Assembly: GCF_046244365.1 (NCBI RefSeq)
Contig: NZ_CP176395.1
Location: 8,370,001 to 8,434,000 of the forward strand
Length of the DNA: 64,000 nucleotides
Direction of reading: 5' to 3'
DNA from: Paenibacillus_V sp046244365
GTDB lineage: Bacteria > Bacillota > Bacilli > Paenibacillales > NBRC-103111
In this document: piece after piece, positions 54,685 through 64,000 of the stretch
How the letters are laid out: each line of letters begins with the position of its first letter
Numbering within the stretch: the first letter of the stretch is position 1
Made by a program: the position numbers and the translations under genes
The notes under the pieces: generated by a model
The model's database searches: none
Told to the model about the DNA's origin: nothing
Seen by the model: the letters and a program-made list of their open reading frames with translations, nothing else

Positions 54685-55083
54685 TTACCAAACGTAGCAG
54701 ACGACTTCGCCGCCGGATTTCGACTGACGAGCTTCTTTGTCTGTCATAACGCCTTTCGACGTCGAGATGATCGCTAAGCCGAGTCCGCCCAGAACGCGCG
54801 GTACTTCCATCGACTTCGTGTACACGCGAAGTCCCGGCTTGCTGATCCGTTTCAATCCCGTGATTACACGTTCATTGTTAGGACCGTATTTCAAGAACAA
54901 ACGGATGATCCCGTGCTTGTTGTCTTGAACATATTCGGCGTCACGGATGAAACCTTCCTTTTTCAGGATTTCCGCGATCTCCCTCTTGATCTTGGAAGCC
55001 GGAATTTCTACGGTTTCGTGACGAACGATATTTGCGTTGCGAATACGAGTTAACATATCTGCAATCGGATCTGACATAACCAT
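54685..55083 (-). CDS. rpsH: 30S ribosomal protein S8
   Basis: The 132-residue protein starts MVMSDPIADMLTRIRNANIV and ends STSKGVMTDKEARQSKSGGE-type sequence with VVCYVW. It binds helix 21 of 16S rRNA. The first ATG at 55083 has GGAGG with proper spacing. Confidence 0.98.
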   Translation of the reverse strand: MVMSDPIADMLTRIRNANIVRHETVEIPASKIKREIAEILKKEGFIRDAEYVQDNKHGIIRLFLKYGPNNERVITGLKRISKPGLRVYTKSMEVPRVLGGLGLAIISTSKGVMTDKEARQSKSGGEVVCYVW

Positions 55084-55114
55084 ATTGCGAACCTCCTTCC
55101 CGAACTATAAGTCA

Positions 55115-55300
55115 TTACCAGCTTGCTTTACGAACGCCAGGGATCTGGCCTTTGTATGCTAATTCACGGAAACATATTCTGCAAATTTTAAATTTGCGCA
55201 AAACGGAATGCGGACGTCCACAACGTTCGCAGCGCGTATAGGCTTGCACCTTAAACTTCGGTTTGCGCTGTTGCTTGACGATCATCGAAGTTTTTGCCAC
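55115..55300 (-). CDS. rpsN: 30S ribosomal protein S14, type Z
   Basis: A 61-residue protein of the short zinc-binding form, with the four ligands CERCGRPH and CRICFREL. Gram-positive genomes often have a second, zinc-independent copy elsewhere; only this one is in the window. Confidence 0.97.
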   Translation of the reverse strand: MAKTSMIVKQQRKPKFKVQAYTRCERCGRPHSVLRKFKICRICFRELAYKGQIPGVRKASW

Positions 55301-55333
55301 TTATTTTTCCACCTCCGTAAAGTTCTTTACGAT

Positions 55334-55876
55334 TTACTTCACGAACGGCATGCCCAGTTGAGCCAGCAATTCGCGCGATTCTTCGTCCGATTTAGCCGTA
55401 GTGACAATAACAATGTCCATACCGCGGACTTTGTCCACTTTGTCATACTCGATTTCCGGGAAGATCAATTGCTCTTTCAAGCCAAGCGTATAGTTACCGC
55501 GGCCATCGAACGCCTTAGCCGATACGCCACGGAAGTCGCGGACGCGCGGAAGCGTTACGTTGAACAGCTTGTCGAGGAAGTGGTACATGCGCTCGCCGCG
55601 CAGTGTCACTTTCACGCCAATTGGCATTCCTTCACGAAGCTTGAAGCCCGCGATGGATTTTTTAGCCCGTGTAATAACCGGTTTTTGACCGGAGATCAGA
55701 CGGAGATCTTCAACCGCATTGTCCAAAATTTTCGAGTTGCTCGTCGCTTCGCCAACACCCATGTTGATGACGACCTTCTCGATTTTTGGAACTTGCATGA
55801 CGCTTGTATAGGTAAACTTCTGCATCAAAGCAGGTGTAATATCGTTCAGGTAACGATCCTTCATTCTTGCTGCCAT
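55334..55876 (-). CDS. rplE: 50S ribosomal protein L5
   Basis: The 180-residue 5S rRNA-binding protein has KIEKVVINMGVGEATSNSKI and TTAKSDEESRELLAQLGMPF at the end. Follows rplX with a 29-base gap. Confidence 0.98.
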   Translation of the reverse strand: MAARMKDRYLNDITPALMQKFTYTSVMQVPKIEKVVINMGVGEATSNSKILDNAVEDLRLISGQKPVITRAKKSIAGFKLREGMPIGVKVTLRGERMYHFLDKLFNVTLPRVRDFRGVSAKAFDGRGNYTLGLKEQLIFPEIEYDKVDKVRGMDIVIVTTAKSDEESRELLAQLGMPFVK

Positions 55877-55905
55877 GTTTCACGTACCTCCTTTCCAGCT
55901 AACGA

Positions 55906-56259
55906 TTAGTCGATTACTTCGCCAGATTTCTTGGCAACCCGCACTTTTTTACCGTTCTCGAGCACCTTGTACCCGACGCGAGTCGGTTGTCCGCTCTTCG
56001 GATCGATCAGCATTACGTTGGAGACGTGAATTGGCGCCTCTTGCGTAAGGATTCCGCCTTGCGGGTTTTGCTGCGTTGGCTTCGCGTGCTTCTTCACCAT
56101 GTTTACGCCTTCGATGAGAACGCGGTTTTCACGTGGATAAGCGGCGATAACGCGGCCTTTTTTACCTTTATCTTTACCGGTAATAACGAATACCGTGTCG
56201 TCTTTTTTAACATGAAGCTTATTGTTGTGGGACTCCAGCTTCTTACCTGTTTTCGGCAT
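55906..56259 (-). CDS. rplX: 50S ribosomal protein L24
   Basis: The 117-residue assembly initiator has a KOW motif (KKDDTVFVITGKDKGKKGRV) and NMVKKHAKPTQQNPQGGILT. Complete. Confidence 0.98.
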   Translation of the reverse strand: MPKTGKKLESHNNKLHVKKDDTVFVITGKDKGKKGRVIAAYPRENRVLIEGVNMVKKHAKPTQQNPQGGILTQEAPIHVSNVMLIDPKSGQPTRVGYKVLENGKKVRVAKKSGEVID

Positions 56260-56306
56260 GTTCGATTACACCTCCTAAACCTGAGTAACCCATGACTCTT
56301 ACGGAA

Positions 56307-56675
56307 TTAGATAACTTCCGGAGCCAGAGAAACGATTTTCATAAAATCTCTATCGCGAAGTTCGCGTGCCACTGGCCCGAAAATACGCGTGCCGCGCGGG
56401 CTTTTGTCGTCTTTAACGATAACTGCCGCATTTTCGTCGAACGTGATGTACGAACCGTCTTTACGGCGAGCACCGCTCTTCGTACGAACGATAACTGCTT
56501 TTACTACGTCACCTTTTTTGACAACGCCGCCTGGTGTTGCTTCTTTAACGGAGCAGATGATCAAATCGCCGATATGACCCACCCGACGTCCAGTACCACC
56601 AAGGACACGAATGCACATCAGTTGCTTCGCGCCAGAGTTGTCAGCTACTTGTAACCGTGTAAGAGGTTGAATCAT
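56307..56675 (-). CDS. rplN: 50S ribosomal protein L14
   Basis: The 122-residue protein begins IQPLTRLQVADNSGAKQLMC and has KSPRGTRIFGPVARELRDRD near the end. It bridges to the small subunit. Confidence 0.98.
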   Translation of the reverse strand: MIQPLTRLQVADNSGAKQLMCIRVLGGTGRRVGHIGDLIICSVKEATPGGVVKKGDVVKAVIVRTKSGARRKDGSYITFDENAAVIVKDDKSPRGTRIFGPVARELRDRDFMKIVSLAPEVI

Positions 56676-56720
56676 TCGAATACCCTCCCTTCAAAAACTA
56701 CTTGTTCCGAGTCGATTTTT

Positions 56721-56984
56721 TTATACAATTACCGCAACTTCTACGACTTCAACCAATCTCCAACGCTTATCTTTCGACAGCGGGCGAGTCTCCATAATTT
56801 TTACGGTGTCCCCGATTTTCGCTTGGTTGTTCTCGTCATGCGCCTTGAACTTTTTCGTGTATTTGATCCGTTTGTGGTACAAGTCATGCTTTTTGTACGT
56901 TTCAACGGCAACTACGATCGTTTTATCCATTTTGTCGCTAACGACTTTGCCGATTTGTACTCTGCGTTCATTGCGTTCGCTCAT
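56721..56984 (-). CDS. rpsQ: 30S ribosomal protein S17
   Basis: The 87-residue OB-fold protein begins SERNERRVQIGKVVSDKMDK and has KIGDTVKIMETRPLSKDKRW. Start preceded by GAGGAGGA. Confidence 0.98.
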   Translation of the reverse strand: MSERNERRVQIGKVVSDKMDKTIVVAVETYKKHDLYHKRIKYTKKFKAHDENNQAKIGDTVKIMETRPLSKDKRWRLVEVVEVAVIV

Positions 56985-57015
56985 GGTACATCCTCCTCTC
57001 TAGGTTTCTGGTTAA

Positions 57016-57213
57016 TTAACCGATCCCCAGTTCTCTTTCACGCAAAATCGTTTTGGCACGAGCAATCTCTTTACGCACGTCACGAATGCGAGTAGGGTTA
57101 TCCAGTTGGCCGGTAGCCAGTTGAAAACGGAGGTTAAAGAGTTCTTCTTTAAATCCGGAAATTTTTACTTCGATCTCAGCAGTGGTCAAATTACGAATAT
57201 CACTAGCCTTCAT
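57016..57213 (-). CDS. rpmC: 50S ribosomal protein L29
   Basis: A 65-residue helical protein, MKASDIRNLTTAEIEVKISG onward, lying at the exit tunnel. The start at 57213 lies inside the end of rplP, an 11-base overlap that suggests translational coupling. Confidence 0.96.
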   Translation of the reverse strand: MKASDIRNLTTAEIEVKISGFKEELFNLRFQLATGQLDNPTRIRDVRKEIARAKTILRERELGIG

Positions 57214-57637
57214 TTGCTTCACCACCCAGTTCTTCGCGTTTCACAAATTTCGTCTTGATCGGCAGCTTGTGAGCGGCAAGACGCATTGCTTCACGCGCGA
57301 TTTCTTCGCTTACGCCGGCCAATTCGAACAGAATTTTGCCTGGCTTCACGACGGAAACCCACTTCTCAACGTTACCTTTACCGCTACCCATCCGTACTTC
57401 AAGCGGCTTTTGCGTAATCGGCTTGGAAGGGAAAATTTTGATCCATACTTTACCGCCCCGTTTGATATAACGAGTCATAGCAATACGAGCGGCTTCGATT
57501 TGACGGTTCGTTACCCATGCCGGCTCCATCGCTTGAAGGCCAAATTCGCCAAACGCCACTTCCGTGCCGCCTTTGGCGCGACCTTTCATGTTGCCGCGAT
57601 GTTCTTTCCGGTGTTTCACACGCTTAGGTACCAACAT
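57203..57637 (-). CDS. rplP: 50S ribosomal protein L16
   Basis: About 144 residues from the ATG at 57637 (MLVPKRVKHRKEHRGNMKGR), just behind GGAAGGAGG at the end of rpsC. The frame is open upstream only because it overlaps rpsC. It lies near the A-site tRNA. Confidence 0.97.
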   Translation of the reverse strand: MLVPKRVKHRKEHRGNMKGRAKGGTEVAFGEFGLQAMEPAWVTNRQIEAARIAMTRYIKRGGKVWIKIFPSKPITQKPLEVRMGSGKGNVEKWVSVVKPGKILFELAGVSEEIAREAMRLAAHKLPIKTKFVKREELGGEANEG

Positions 57638-57639
57638 GA

Positions 57640-58302
57640 TTATTTTCCTCCTTCCGGAGCAGCTTTCTTCTTCGCAGTAGGAAGAACTTCTCCACGATAA
57701 ATCCATACTTTAACGCCGATACGGCCGTATGTCGTGTGTGCTTCAGCGGTTCCGTAGTCGATGTCCGCACGCAGGGTGTGCAGAGGTACCGTACCCTCGC
57801 TGTAACCTTCCGTACGAGCGATCTCAGCGCCGCCAAGACGGCCGCTAGTGGAAACCTTGATACCTTTAGCACCCATACGCATCGTACGTTGGATCGCTTG
57901 TTTCATGGCGCGGCGGAAAGATACGCGACGCTCCAATTGTTGTGCAATGCTTTCTGCAACGAGAATCGCATCCAGGTCCGGAGTTTTGATCTCGGTGATG
58001 TTGATATGAACTTTTTTGCCGGTAAGCTTCGTCAGGTAAGCGCGAATAACTTCCACTTCCGCGCCGCCTTTACCGATTACCATACCTGGCTTAGCGGTGT
58101 GAATCGTGACGTTAACACGGTTAGCCGCACGTTCAATTTCAAAACGGGAAACTGCGGAATCCTTGAGTTTACCCTTCAAGTATTCACGAATCTTGACGTC
58201 TTCAAGCAACAGCGTGCCGTATTCCTTCTCCGCGTACCATTTGGATTCCCAGTCGCGAATAATACCAACCCGTAGTCCAATCGGACTTACTTTTTGACCC
58301 AC
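57640..58302 (-). CDS. rpsC: 30S ribosomal protein S3
   Basis: The 220-residue protein has a KH domain (PGMVIGKGGAEVEVIRAYLT) and the C-terminal mRNA-entry domain (YSEGTVPLHTLRADIDYGTA). Two bases separate it from the rplP start. Confidence 0.98.
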   Translation of the reverse strand: MGQKVSPIGLRVGIIRDWESKWYAEKEYGTLLLEDVKIREYLKGKLKDSAVSRFEIERAANRVNVTIHTAKPGMVIGKGGAEVEVIRAYLTKLTGKKVHINITEIKTPDLDAILVAESIAQQLERRVSFRRAMKQAIQRTMRMGAKGIKVSTSGRLGGAEIARTEGYSEGTVPLHTLRADIDYGTAEAHTTYGRIGVKVWIYRGEVLPTAKKKAAPEGGK

Positions 58303-58315
58303 ACGTTATCCCTCC

Positions 58316-58648
58316 TTATTTTTCAGATACCACTAACGTAATGTGGCTAGTCCGTTTGCGAATGGCGCTTGCGCGGCCCATCGCACGTTGTTGAAACCGT
58401 TTCATGACCGGTCCGTGATTCACGAATGCTTGCGTGATCACCAGTTTGCTCGGATCGAGCGAATGGTTGTGCTCCGCATTGGCAATAGCCGCGTTCAGCA
58501 CTTTCTCCAGAACCGGAGATGCTGCTTTAGGCGTATGGCGCAGGATTGCGATCGCTTCGCCAACTTGCTTACCGCGAATCAGATCGATAACCAATTGAAC
58601 CTTCCGAGGAGCGATCCGGATATATCTTGCATTAGCAGTTGCTTGCAT
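58316..58648 (-). CDS. rplV: 50S ribosomal protein L22
   Basis: The 110-residue tunnel protein has RKVQLVIDLIRGKQVGEAIA and the beta hairpin region with MKRFQQRAMGRASAIRKRTS. Complete. Confidence 0.98.
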   Translation of the reverse strand: MQATANARYIRIAPRKVQLVIDLIRGKQVGEAIAILRHTPKAASPVLEKVLNAAIANAEHNHSLDPSKLVITQAFVNHGPVMKRFQQRAMGRASAIRKRTSHITLVVSEK

Positions 58649-58689
58649 AGTAGTACCTCCTCTCGAACATTTCAGAGGCAGCGCCGTTT

Positions 58690-58971
58690 TTAGCGCTTGC
58701 CGGTTTTCTTATCGTCGTCCGTGTGACCTTTGTAGGAACGGGTTGGCGCGAACTCACCGAGCTTGTGACCAACCATGTCTTCCGTCACATATACCGGAAC
58801 GTGTTTTTTGCCGTCGTATACACCGAATGTATGCCCAACGAATTGTGGGAAAATCGTAGAACGACGGGACCACGTTTTGATGACGACCTTCTTGCTAGCC
58901 TCGTTCATCACTTCGACCTTTTTCATCAGGTAACCGTCGATAAACGGCCCTTTTTTCAAGCTGCGACCCAT
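58690..58971 (-). CDS. rpsS: 30S ribosomal protein S19
   Basis: The 93-residue head protein has SLKKGPFIDGYLMKKVEVMN and LGEFAPTRSYKGHTDDDKKT. Complete. Confidence 0.98.
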   Translation of the reverse strand: MGRSLKKGPFIDGYLMKKVEVMNEASKKVVIKTWSRRSTIFPQFVGHTFGVYDGKKHVPVYVTEDMVGHKLGEFAPTRSYKGHTDDDKKTGKR

Positions 58972-59013
58972 GGATAAATCCTCCCTTCATCGAACCTTAC
59001 GCAATATCGTAAA

Positions 59014-59844
<831 letters not shown>

Positions 59845-59876
59845 GTCGTTTCCCTCCTTACTTCACAGAAGTCTTG

Positions 59877-60167
59877 TTACACCGATTCAAAGAACTCAAG
59901 TTCTTTGCTTTCCGCGCTCAAGCTAACAATCGCTTTTTTCCATTCGGACGTATAGCCGGAATGACGACCGTAGCGTTTAGGTTTAGCAGGCATTCTCAAT
60001 GTGTTGACCGTAGTCACTTTCACTTTGAAAATTTGCTCGATCGCCTGCTTGATTTCGGTTTTGTTGGCACGAATGTCAACTTCGAAAACGTATTTCTTGT
60101 TAGCCATCAAGTCGCTGGAGCGCTCCGTAATCAGCGGGCGCTTGATAATATCACGAGGATTTTTCAT
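59877..60167 (-). CDS. rplW: 50S ribosomal protein L23
   Basis: A 96-residue protein at the tunnel exit, docking site for trigger factor and SRP (KNPRDIIKRPLITERSSDLM, RYGRHSGYTSEWKKAIVSLS). Its start overlaps the rplD stop by one base (TAATG). Confidence 0.98.
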   Translation of the reverse strand: MKNPRDIIKRPLITERSSDLMANKKYVFEVDIRANKTEIKQAIEQIFKVKVTTVNTLRMPAKPKRYGRHSGYTSEWKKAIVSLSAESKELEFFESV

Positions 60168-60790
60168 TACGCAAGCACCTCCTCTACCTTCTGAACGGCA
60201 TCCTTCGTAATGATCAATTTGTCGTGCACGAGAACATCAAGAACGTTGATGCCTTCTGCGCTAACGAATTTCACGCCTGGGATGTTGCGTGCAGACAAAG
60301 CCACGTTGTCGTCGAATTGCGAAGCGACTACAAGCGCTTTGCGCTCAACCTTCAGGTTGTTAAGGATATTCGCGAATTCTTTCGTTTTCGGCTGCGCCAT
60401 TGCCAGCTGATCAAGAACGATGATTTCATTCGCAATTACTTTCGAAGACAGCGCCGATTTGATCGCCAGACGACGAACTTTTCTCGGCAGTTTATAAGCA
60501 TAGCTGCGAGGTGTCGGTCCGAAAACGATACCGCCGCCTTTCCATTGAGGCGCGCGAATGCTTCCTTGACGAGCACGACCTGTTCCTTTTTGTTTCCACG
60601 GCTTACGACCGCCGCCACGAACTTCAGAACGTCCCTTGGTGTCATGTGTTCCTTGACGAAGGGAAGCCTGTTGCATGACAACCGCATCATGCAGCACATG
60701 TTTGTTCGGCTCGATTCCGAATACTGCATCGGACAATTCGATTTCCCCAACTTGTGCACCGCTCACGTTGTATACTGCTACTTTTGGCAT
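60167..60790 (-). CDS. rplD: 50S ribosomal protein L4
   Basis: The 207-residue protein has the tunnel loop GRSEVRGGGRKPWKQKGTGR and ARQGSIRAPQWKGGG. It lies 24 bases after rplC. Confidence 0.98.
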   Translation of the reverse strand: MPKVAVYNVSGAQVGEIELSDAVFGIEPNKHVLHDAVVMQQASLRQGTHDTKGRSEVRGGGRKPWKQKGTGRARQGSIRAPQWKGGGIVFGPTPRSYAYKLPRKVRRLAIKSALSSKVIANEIIVLDQLAMAQPKTKEFANILNNLKVERKALVVASQFDDNVALSARNIPGVKFVSAEGINVLDVLVHDKLIITKDAVQKVEEVLA

Positions 60791-60814
60791 GTGAAATCCT
60801 CCTTTCCGGCTTTC

Positions 60815-61441
60815 TTACTTTTTAACAGTCGACTTCACGGTAACGAAGCTGTTTTTAGGGCCCGGAATGGAACCTTTAACGAGAAGCACGTTACGTTCTG
60901 CATCGACTTTAACGACTTGCAGGTTTTGCAATGTTACCGTTTCGTTACCCATATGTCCTGGCAAGTGCTTGCCTTTTGGTACACGGTTTGCTTGGATCGA
61001 GCCCATCGAACCCGGACCACGGTGATAACGGGAACCGTGCGCCATAGGACCGCGCGATTGACCCCATCTTTTGATCGTACCTGTGAAGCCTTTACCTTTG
61101 GAAATACCCGTTACATCAACGAATTCGCCTTCTGCAAACAGATCAGCTTTGATTTCTTGGCCAACCTCGTATGCTGTCAACTCAACACCACGAATTTCTT
61201 TAATGTAGCGCTTAGGAGCGGCGCCCGCTTTTTTAGCGTGACCGATTTCCGGTTTCGTCGCATTCTTTTCTTTCTTGTCGCTGTAGCCGATTTGAATGGC
61301 TTCGTAGCCGTCGTTCTCGGAATCTTTCTTCTGCAGAACCACGCAAGGACCTGCTTGGATTACGGTTACCGGAACTACGTTACCATCTGGCGTAAACACC
61401 TGAGTCATGCCCAGCTTTTTGCCTAAGATACCCTTTGTCAT
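60815..61441 (-). CDS. rplC: 50S ribosomal protein L3
   Basis: The 208-residue protein begins KGILGKKLGMTQVFTPDGNV and has the loop GSRYHRGPGSMGSIQANRVP reaching the peptidyl-transferase centre. Complete. Confidence 0.98.
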   Translation of the reverse strand: MTKGILGKKLGMTQVFTPDGNVVPVTVIQAGPCVVLQKKDSENDGYEAIQIGYSDKKEKNATKPEIGHAKKAGAAPKRYIKEIRGVELTAYEVGQEIKADLFAEGEFVDVTGISKGKGFTGTIKRWGQSRGPMAHGSRYHRGPGSMGSIQANRVPKGKHLPGHMGNETVTLQNLQVVKVDAERNVLLVKGSIPGPKNSFVTVKSTVKK

Positions 61442-61478
61442 GTTGACACCTCTTTTCCTTTACGTGTGTACTCCGATA

Positions 61479-61787
61479 TTAAAGTTTGATCTCAATGTCC
61501 ACGCCGGACGGCAAATCCAAACGCATAAGCGCGTCAACGGTTTGTGGTGTCGGGTTGACAATGTCGATCAAACGCTTATGTGTGCGCATTTCGAATTGCT
61601 CCCGCGAATCCTTGTACTTGTGCACCGCACGCAGAATCGTAATGATTTGCTTCTCAGTCGGAAGCGGAATCGGACCGGACACACCTGCACCGGAACGTTT
61701 CGCCGTCTCCACGATTTTCTCTGCGGACTGGTCAAGAATTCTGTGATCGTATGCCTTTAAACGGATACGAATCTTTTGTTTTGCCAT
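61479..61787 (-). CDS. rpsJ: 30S ribosomal protein S10
   Basis: The 102-residue protein, first of the S10 operon, also acts with NusB in antitermination. KIRIRLKAYDHRILDQSAEK at the start, complete. The ATG follows GGAGGGGAC. Confidence 0.98.
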   Translation of the reverse strand: MAKQKIRIRLKAYDHRILDQSAEKIVETAKRSGAGVSGPIPLPTEKQIITILRAVHKYKDSREQFEMRTHKRLIDIVNPTPQTVDALMRLDLPSGVDIEIKL

Positions 61788-61953
61788 TTGAGTCCCCTCC
61801 TTCTATCGCCCAATTTTGTATCGGACATACTCCGTGAAAATTCTCCGATAACCTCCCATGGCAAAGGGGCCGGGTGTATCAGCAACCTCTCACATCATCG
61901 CAACGTCACAGACCAACGCTCACTATTATATAAAAAATGAAAATAAAATGCAA
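61788..61953 (-). promoter_or_regulatory. Promoter and leader of the S10 ribosomal protein operon
   Basis: TTGCAT (61948-61953), 17-base spacer, TATAAT (61925-61930) on the minus strand, giving a leader of about 130 bases before rpsJ. An AT-rich tract surrounds the -35. The leader has short dyads but no class I recognise. Confidence 0.8.
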
Positions 61954-61966
61954 GCTCTAATTAAAA

Positions 61967-62000
61967 AGCCCTCACCGGAAAGATCCGGTAAGGGCTCAAC
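61967..62000 (-). terminator. Terminator of tuf
   Basis: AGCCCTTACCGGA/TCCGGTGAGGGCT stem followed on the minus strand by TTTTTAATT, 26 bases past the tuf stop and just upstream of the S10 promoter. Confidence 0.93.
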
Positions 62001-62025
62001 ATGAAGCTTTCGCTTCATTGTCGTA

Positions 62026-63216
62026 TTACTTAGTGATTGTTGCTACAGCGCCAGCGCCTACTGTACGGCCGCCTTCGCGGATCGCGAAGCGAGTACCTTC
62101 TTCGATCGCGATTGGAGCGATCAGTTCAACAGAAACCGTGATGTTGTCGCCTGGCATAACCATTTCCGTACCTTCTGGCAGAGTGATAACGCCAGTTACG
62201 TCAGTTGTACGGAAGTAGAATTGAGGACGGTAGCCTGTGAAAAAAGGCTTGTGACGTCCACCCTCTTCTTTAGTCAGAACGTAGATTTGAGCCGAGAAGT
62301 TCGTGTGTGGTTTAACGGAGTTTGGCTTAGCCAAAACTTGTCCACGCTCGATTTGGTTACGGTCAACGCCACGAAGCAGTGCGCCGATGTTGTCGCCAGC
62401 TTGAGCGGAGTCAAGCAATTTGCGGAACATTTCTACGCCTGTTACGATGCATTTTTTAGTTTCTTCAGCAAGACCAACGATTTCGATCTCGTCGCCGACT
62501 TTAACAGCACCGCGCTCTACGCGACCTGTAGCAACCGTACCACGGCCAGTGATCGAGAATACGTCCTCGACAGGCATAAGGAAAGGTTTGTCAGTTTGAC
62601 GCTCTGGAGTTGGGATGTAAGTGTCGATTTGCTCGAACAGCTCAACGATCTTTTGAGCCCACTCGCCATCTGGGTTTTGCAGAGCTTCACGAGCGGAACC
62701 GCGAACGATTGGAGTATCGTCGCCTGGGAATTCGTACTCGGACAGCAAGTCGCGAATTTCCATTTCAACCAGCTCAAGCAACTCTTCGTCTTCTACCATG
62801 TCGCATTTGTTCATGAATACGACGATGTAAGGTACGCCTACTTGACGGGAGAGCAGGATGTGCTCGCGAGTTTGCGGCATTGGGCCGTCAGCTGCGGATA
62901 CAACCAGGATCGCGCCGTCCATTTGAGCTGCGCCGGTGATCATGTTTTTAACATAGTCGGCGTGGCCTGGGCAGTCAACGTGAGCGTAGTGACGGTTAGG
63001 TGTTTCGTATTCAACGTGAGCTGTGGAGATTGTGATACCGCGCTCGCGCTCTTCTGGAGCTTTGTCGATTTGGTCGAAAGCTACAGCCGCACCGCCGTAT
63101 TTTTTGGACAATACTGTTGTGATAGCCGCTGTCAGCGTTGTTTTACCATGGTCAACGTGACCGATAGTACCGATGTTAACGTGCGGCTTATTGCGTTCAA
63201 ATTTCGCTTTTGCCAT
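62026..63216 (-). CDS. tuf: Elongation factor Tu
   Basis: The 396-residue GTPase delivers aminoacyl-tRNA to the ribosome. G motifs: GHVDHGKTT, DCPGHADYVKNM, NKCDMVEDEE and GSAREAL. Domains 2 and 3 are complete, ending GGRTVGAGAVATITK. It follows fusA by 36 bases, the usual str-operon order. Confidence 0.99.
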   Translation of the reverse strand: MAKAKFERNKPHVNIGTIGHVDHGKTTLTAAITTVLSKKYGGAAVAFDQIDKAPEERERGITISTAHVEYETPNRHYAHVDCPGHADYVKNMITGAAQMDGAILVVSAADGPMPQTREHILLSRQVGVPYIVVFMNKCDMVEDEELLELVEMEIRDLLSEYEFPGDDTPIVRGSAREALQNPDGEWAQKIVELFEQIDTYIPTPERQTDKPFLMPVEDVFSITGRGTVATGRVERGAVKVGDEIEIVGLAEETKKCIVTGVEMFRKLLDSAQAGDNIGALLRGVDRNQIERGQVLAKPNSVKPHTNFSAQIYVLTKEEGGRHKPFFTGYRPQFYFRTTDVTGVITLPEGTEMVMPGDNITVSVELIAPIAIEEGTRFAIREGGRTVGAGAVATITK

Positions 63217-63252
63217 TGTTAAACTACCTCCTCAATAGGGACAATTATTATT

Positions 63253-64000
63253 TTATGCGCCTTTGTGCTTCGCGATAATTTCTTCCGCGATAGACTTAGG
63301 CACTTCTTCATAGTGGGAGAGTTCCATCGAGAACACGCCGCGACCTTGCGTACCGGAACGAAGAACGGTCGAATAACCGAACATTTCGGACAAAGGCACC
63401 TTAGCACGGATAATTTGCGCGCCCGAGCGTGTATCCATACCTTCGATACGACCGCGGCGGGAGTTCAGCATACCCATTACATCGCCCATGTACTCTTCTG
63501 GCACTGTTACTTCTACCTTCATGATTGGCTCAAGCAGAACAGGATTACATTTCTCCTTAGCTGCTTTAAGCGCCATCGAACCCGCGATTTTGAACGCCAT
63601 TTCGCTGGAGTCAACATCATGGTACGATCCGTCAAAGATCGTAGCTTTGATATCAACGAGCGGGAAGCCGGCAATAACGCCGTTCTTCATGGACTCTTCA
63701 ATACCGGCTTGAGCAGGAGCGATGTACTCACGAGGTACGGAACCGCCGACAACTTTGCTTTCGAACACAAAGCCAGATCCTGCCTCGAGAGGCTCGAACT
63801 CGACCCATACGTGTCCGTATTGACCGCGACCACCGGATTGGCGGACAAACTTTCCTTCCACTTTCGCGGAAGAACGGAATGTTTCACGGTAAGCAACTTG
63901 CGGTTTACCAACGTTCGTTTCCACTTTGAATTCGCGACGCATACGGTCTACGATGATTTCCAAGTGGAGTTCGCCCATACCAGCAAGAATGGTTTGACCC
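63253..64000 (-). CDS. fusA: Elongation factor G, C-terminal part
   Basis: The frame runs off the right edge; about 248 C-terminal residues are visible. They cover the end of domain III (GMGELHLEIIVDRMRR), domain IV (VRQSGGRGQYGHVWVEFEPL) and domain V (LEPIMKVEVTVPEEYMGDVM, SEMFGYSTVLRSGTQGRGVF). EF-G drives translocation. It precedes tuf in the str operon. Confidence 0.98.
   Translation of the reverse strand, partial: GQTILAGMGELHLEIIVDRMRREFKVETNVGKPQVAYRETFRSSAKVEGKFVRQSGGRGQYGHVWVEFEPLEAGSGFVFESKVVGGSVPREYIAPAQAGIEESMKNGVIAGFPLVDIKATIFDGSYHDVDSSEMAFKIAGSMALKAAKEKCNPVLLEPIMKVEVTVPEEYMGDVMGMLNSRRGRIEGMDTRSGAQIIRAKVPLSEMFGYSTVLRSGTQGRGVFSMELSHYEEVPKSIAEEIIAKHKGA

Noticed and set aside
62221..63222. 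Plus-strand reading frame opposite tuf
   Set aside because: Antisense of a highly biased gene; a well-known artefact.

Overview
The window looks like a chromosomal segment of an endospore-forming member of the Bacillales, most likely Paenibacillaceae (Paenibacillus/Cohnella type). The reasons are the 16S sequence ending in the anti-SD complement AAAGGAGGTGATC, the sporulation genes gerD, kbaA, pdaB, cwlD and a spoIIM-family gene beside the ribosomal protein cluster, a sigW-rsiW pair, a cdaA-cdaR-glmM-glmS block with a glmS ribozyme, and a T-box leader. Genus assignment is inference; no database search was possible.

Bases 1-17,400 are an accessory region: single genes of mixed function (P-loop kinase fragment, O-methyltransferase and LysR regulator, aminoglycoside-phosphotransferase-fold protein, 2Fe-2S ferredoxin, UPF0158 and DUF7674 proteins, Gfo/Idh/MocA oxidoreductase, truncated IS110 transposase, a very large secreted sialidase-like protein, three small secreted proteins, a NUDIX hydrolase, an XRE regulator). 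Broken genes lie between them (Tn554-type accessory protein, RluA-type N-terminus, unknown fragments). Nearly every gene is followed by a copy of one dispersed repeat: a conserved arm around CTGCCCGTTA next to a hairpin whose sequence changes from copy to copy but whose pairing is kept. Most hairpins have a T-tract and can act as terminators. I see none of these repeats after about 17.0 kb.

Within this region, at 14.7-15.6 kb, is the most unusual item: a sigma-A promoter and a complete T-box leader (specifier UUC, T-box bulge UGGU) that reads into no protein gene but into five tandem tRNA-Phe(GAA) genes with 90/91-bp periodicity plus a truncated sixth unit. Specifier, bulge and downstream tRNA all agree on phenylalanine, suggesting that uncharged tRNA-Phe may control synthesis of tRNA-Phe itself.

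From 17.5 to 28.4 kb come core genes on the minus strand: glmS (with ribozyme), glmM, cdaR, cdaA (amino-sugar and c-di-AMP synthesis), rsiW, sigW (envelope-stress sigma factor), a dead EamA transporter fragment and ppc. A four-tRNA cluster follows (28.6-29.0 kb), then an apparently gene-free kilobase, then a ribosomal RNA operon on the minus strand (36.4 to 30.3 kb) with the order 16S - 5S - tRNA-Ile - tRNA-Ala - 23S - 5S - eight tRNAs. The internal 5S is followed by a T6 terminator hairpin, a strange thing to have inside an rrn operon.

From 36.8 to 44.2 kb is the sporulation/germination group in the order known from Bacillus (cwlD, salA/mrp, gerD, kbaA, pdaB), with assimilatory sulfate genes sat and cysH placed between cwlD and rpsI. 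From 44.6 kb to the end is the S10-spc-alpha ribosomal protein supercluster with rpsI, rplM, truA, rplQ, rpoA, rpsK, rpsM, rpmJ, infA, a KOW protein, map, adk, secY and the ribosomal proteins up to rpsJ, then tuf and the 3' part of fusA, all transcribed on the minus strand. The ECF transporter genes usually found between rplQ and truA are missing.
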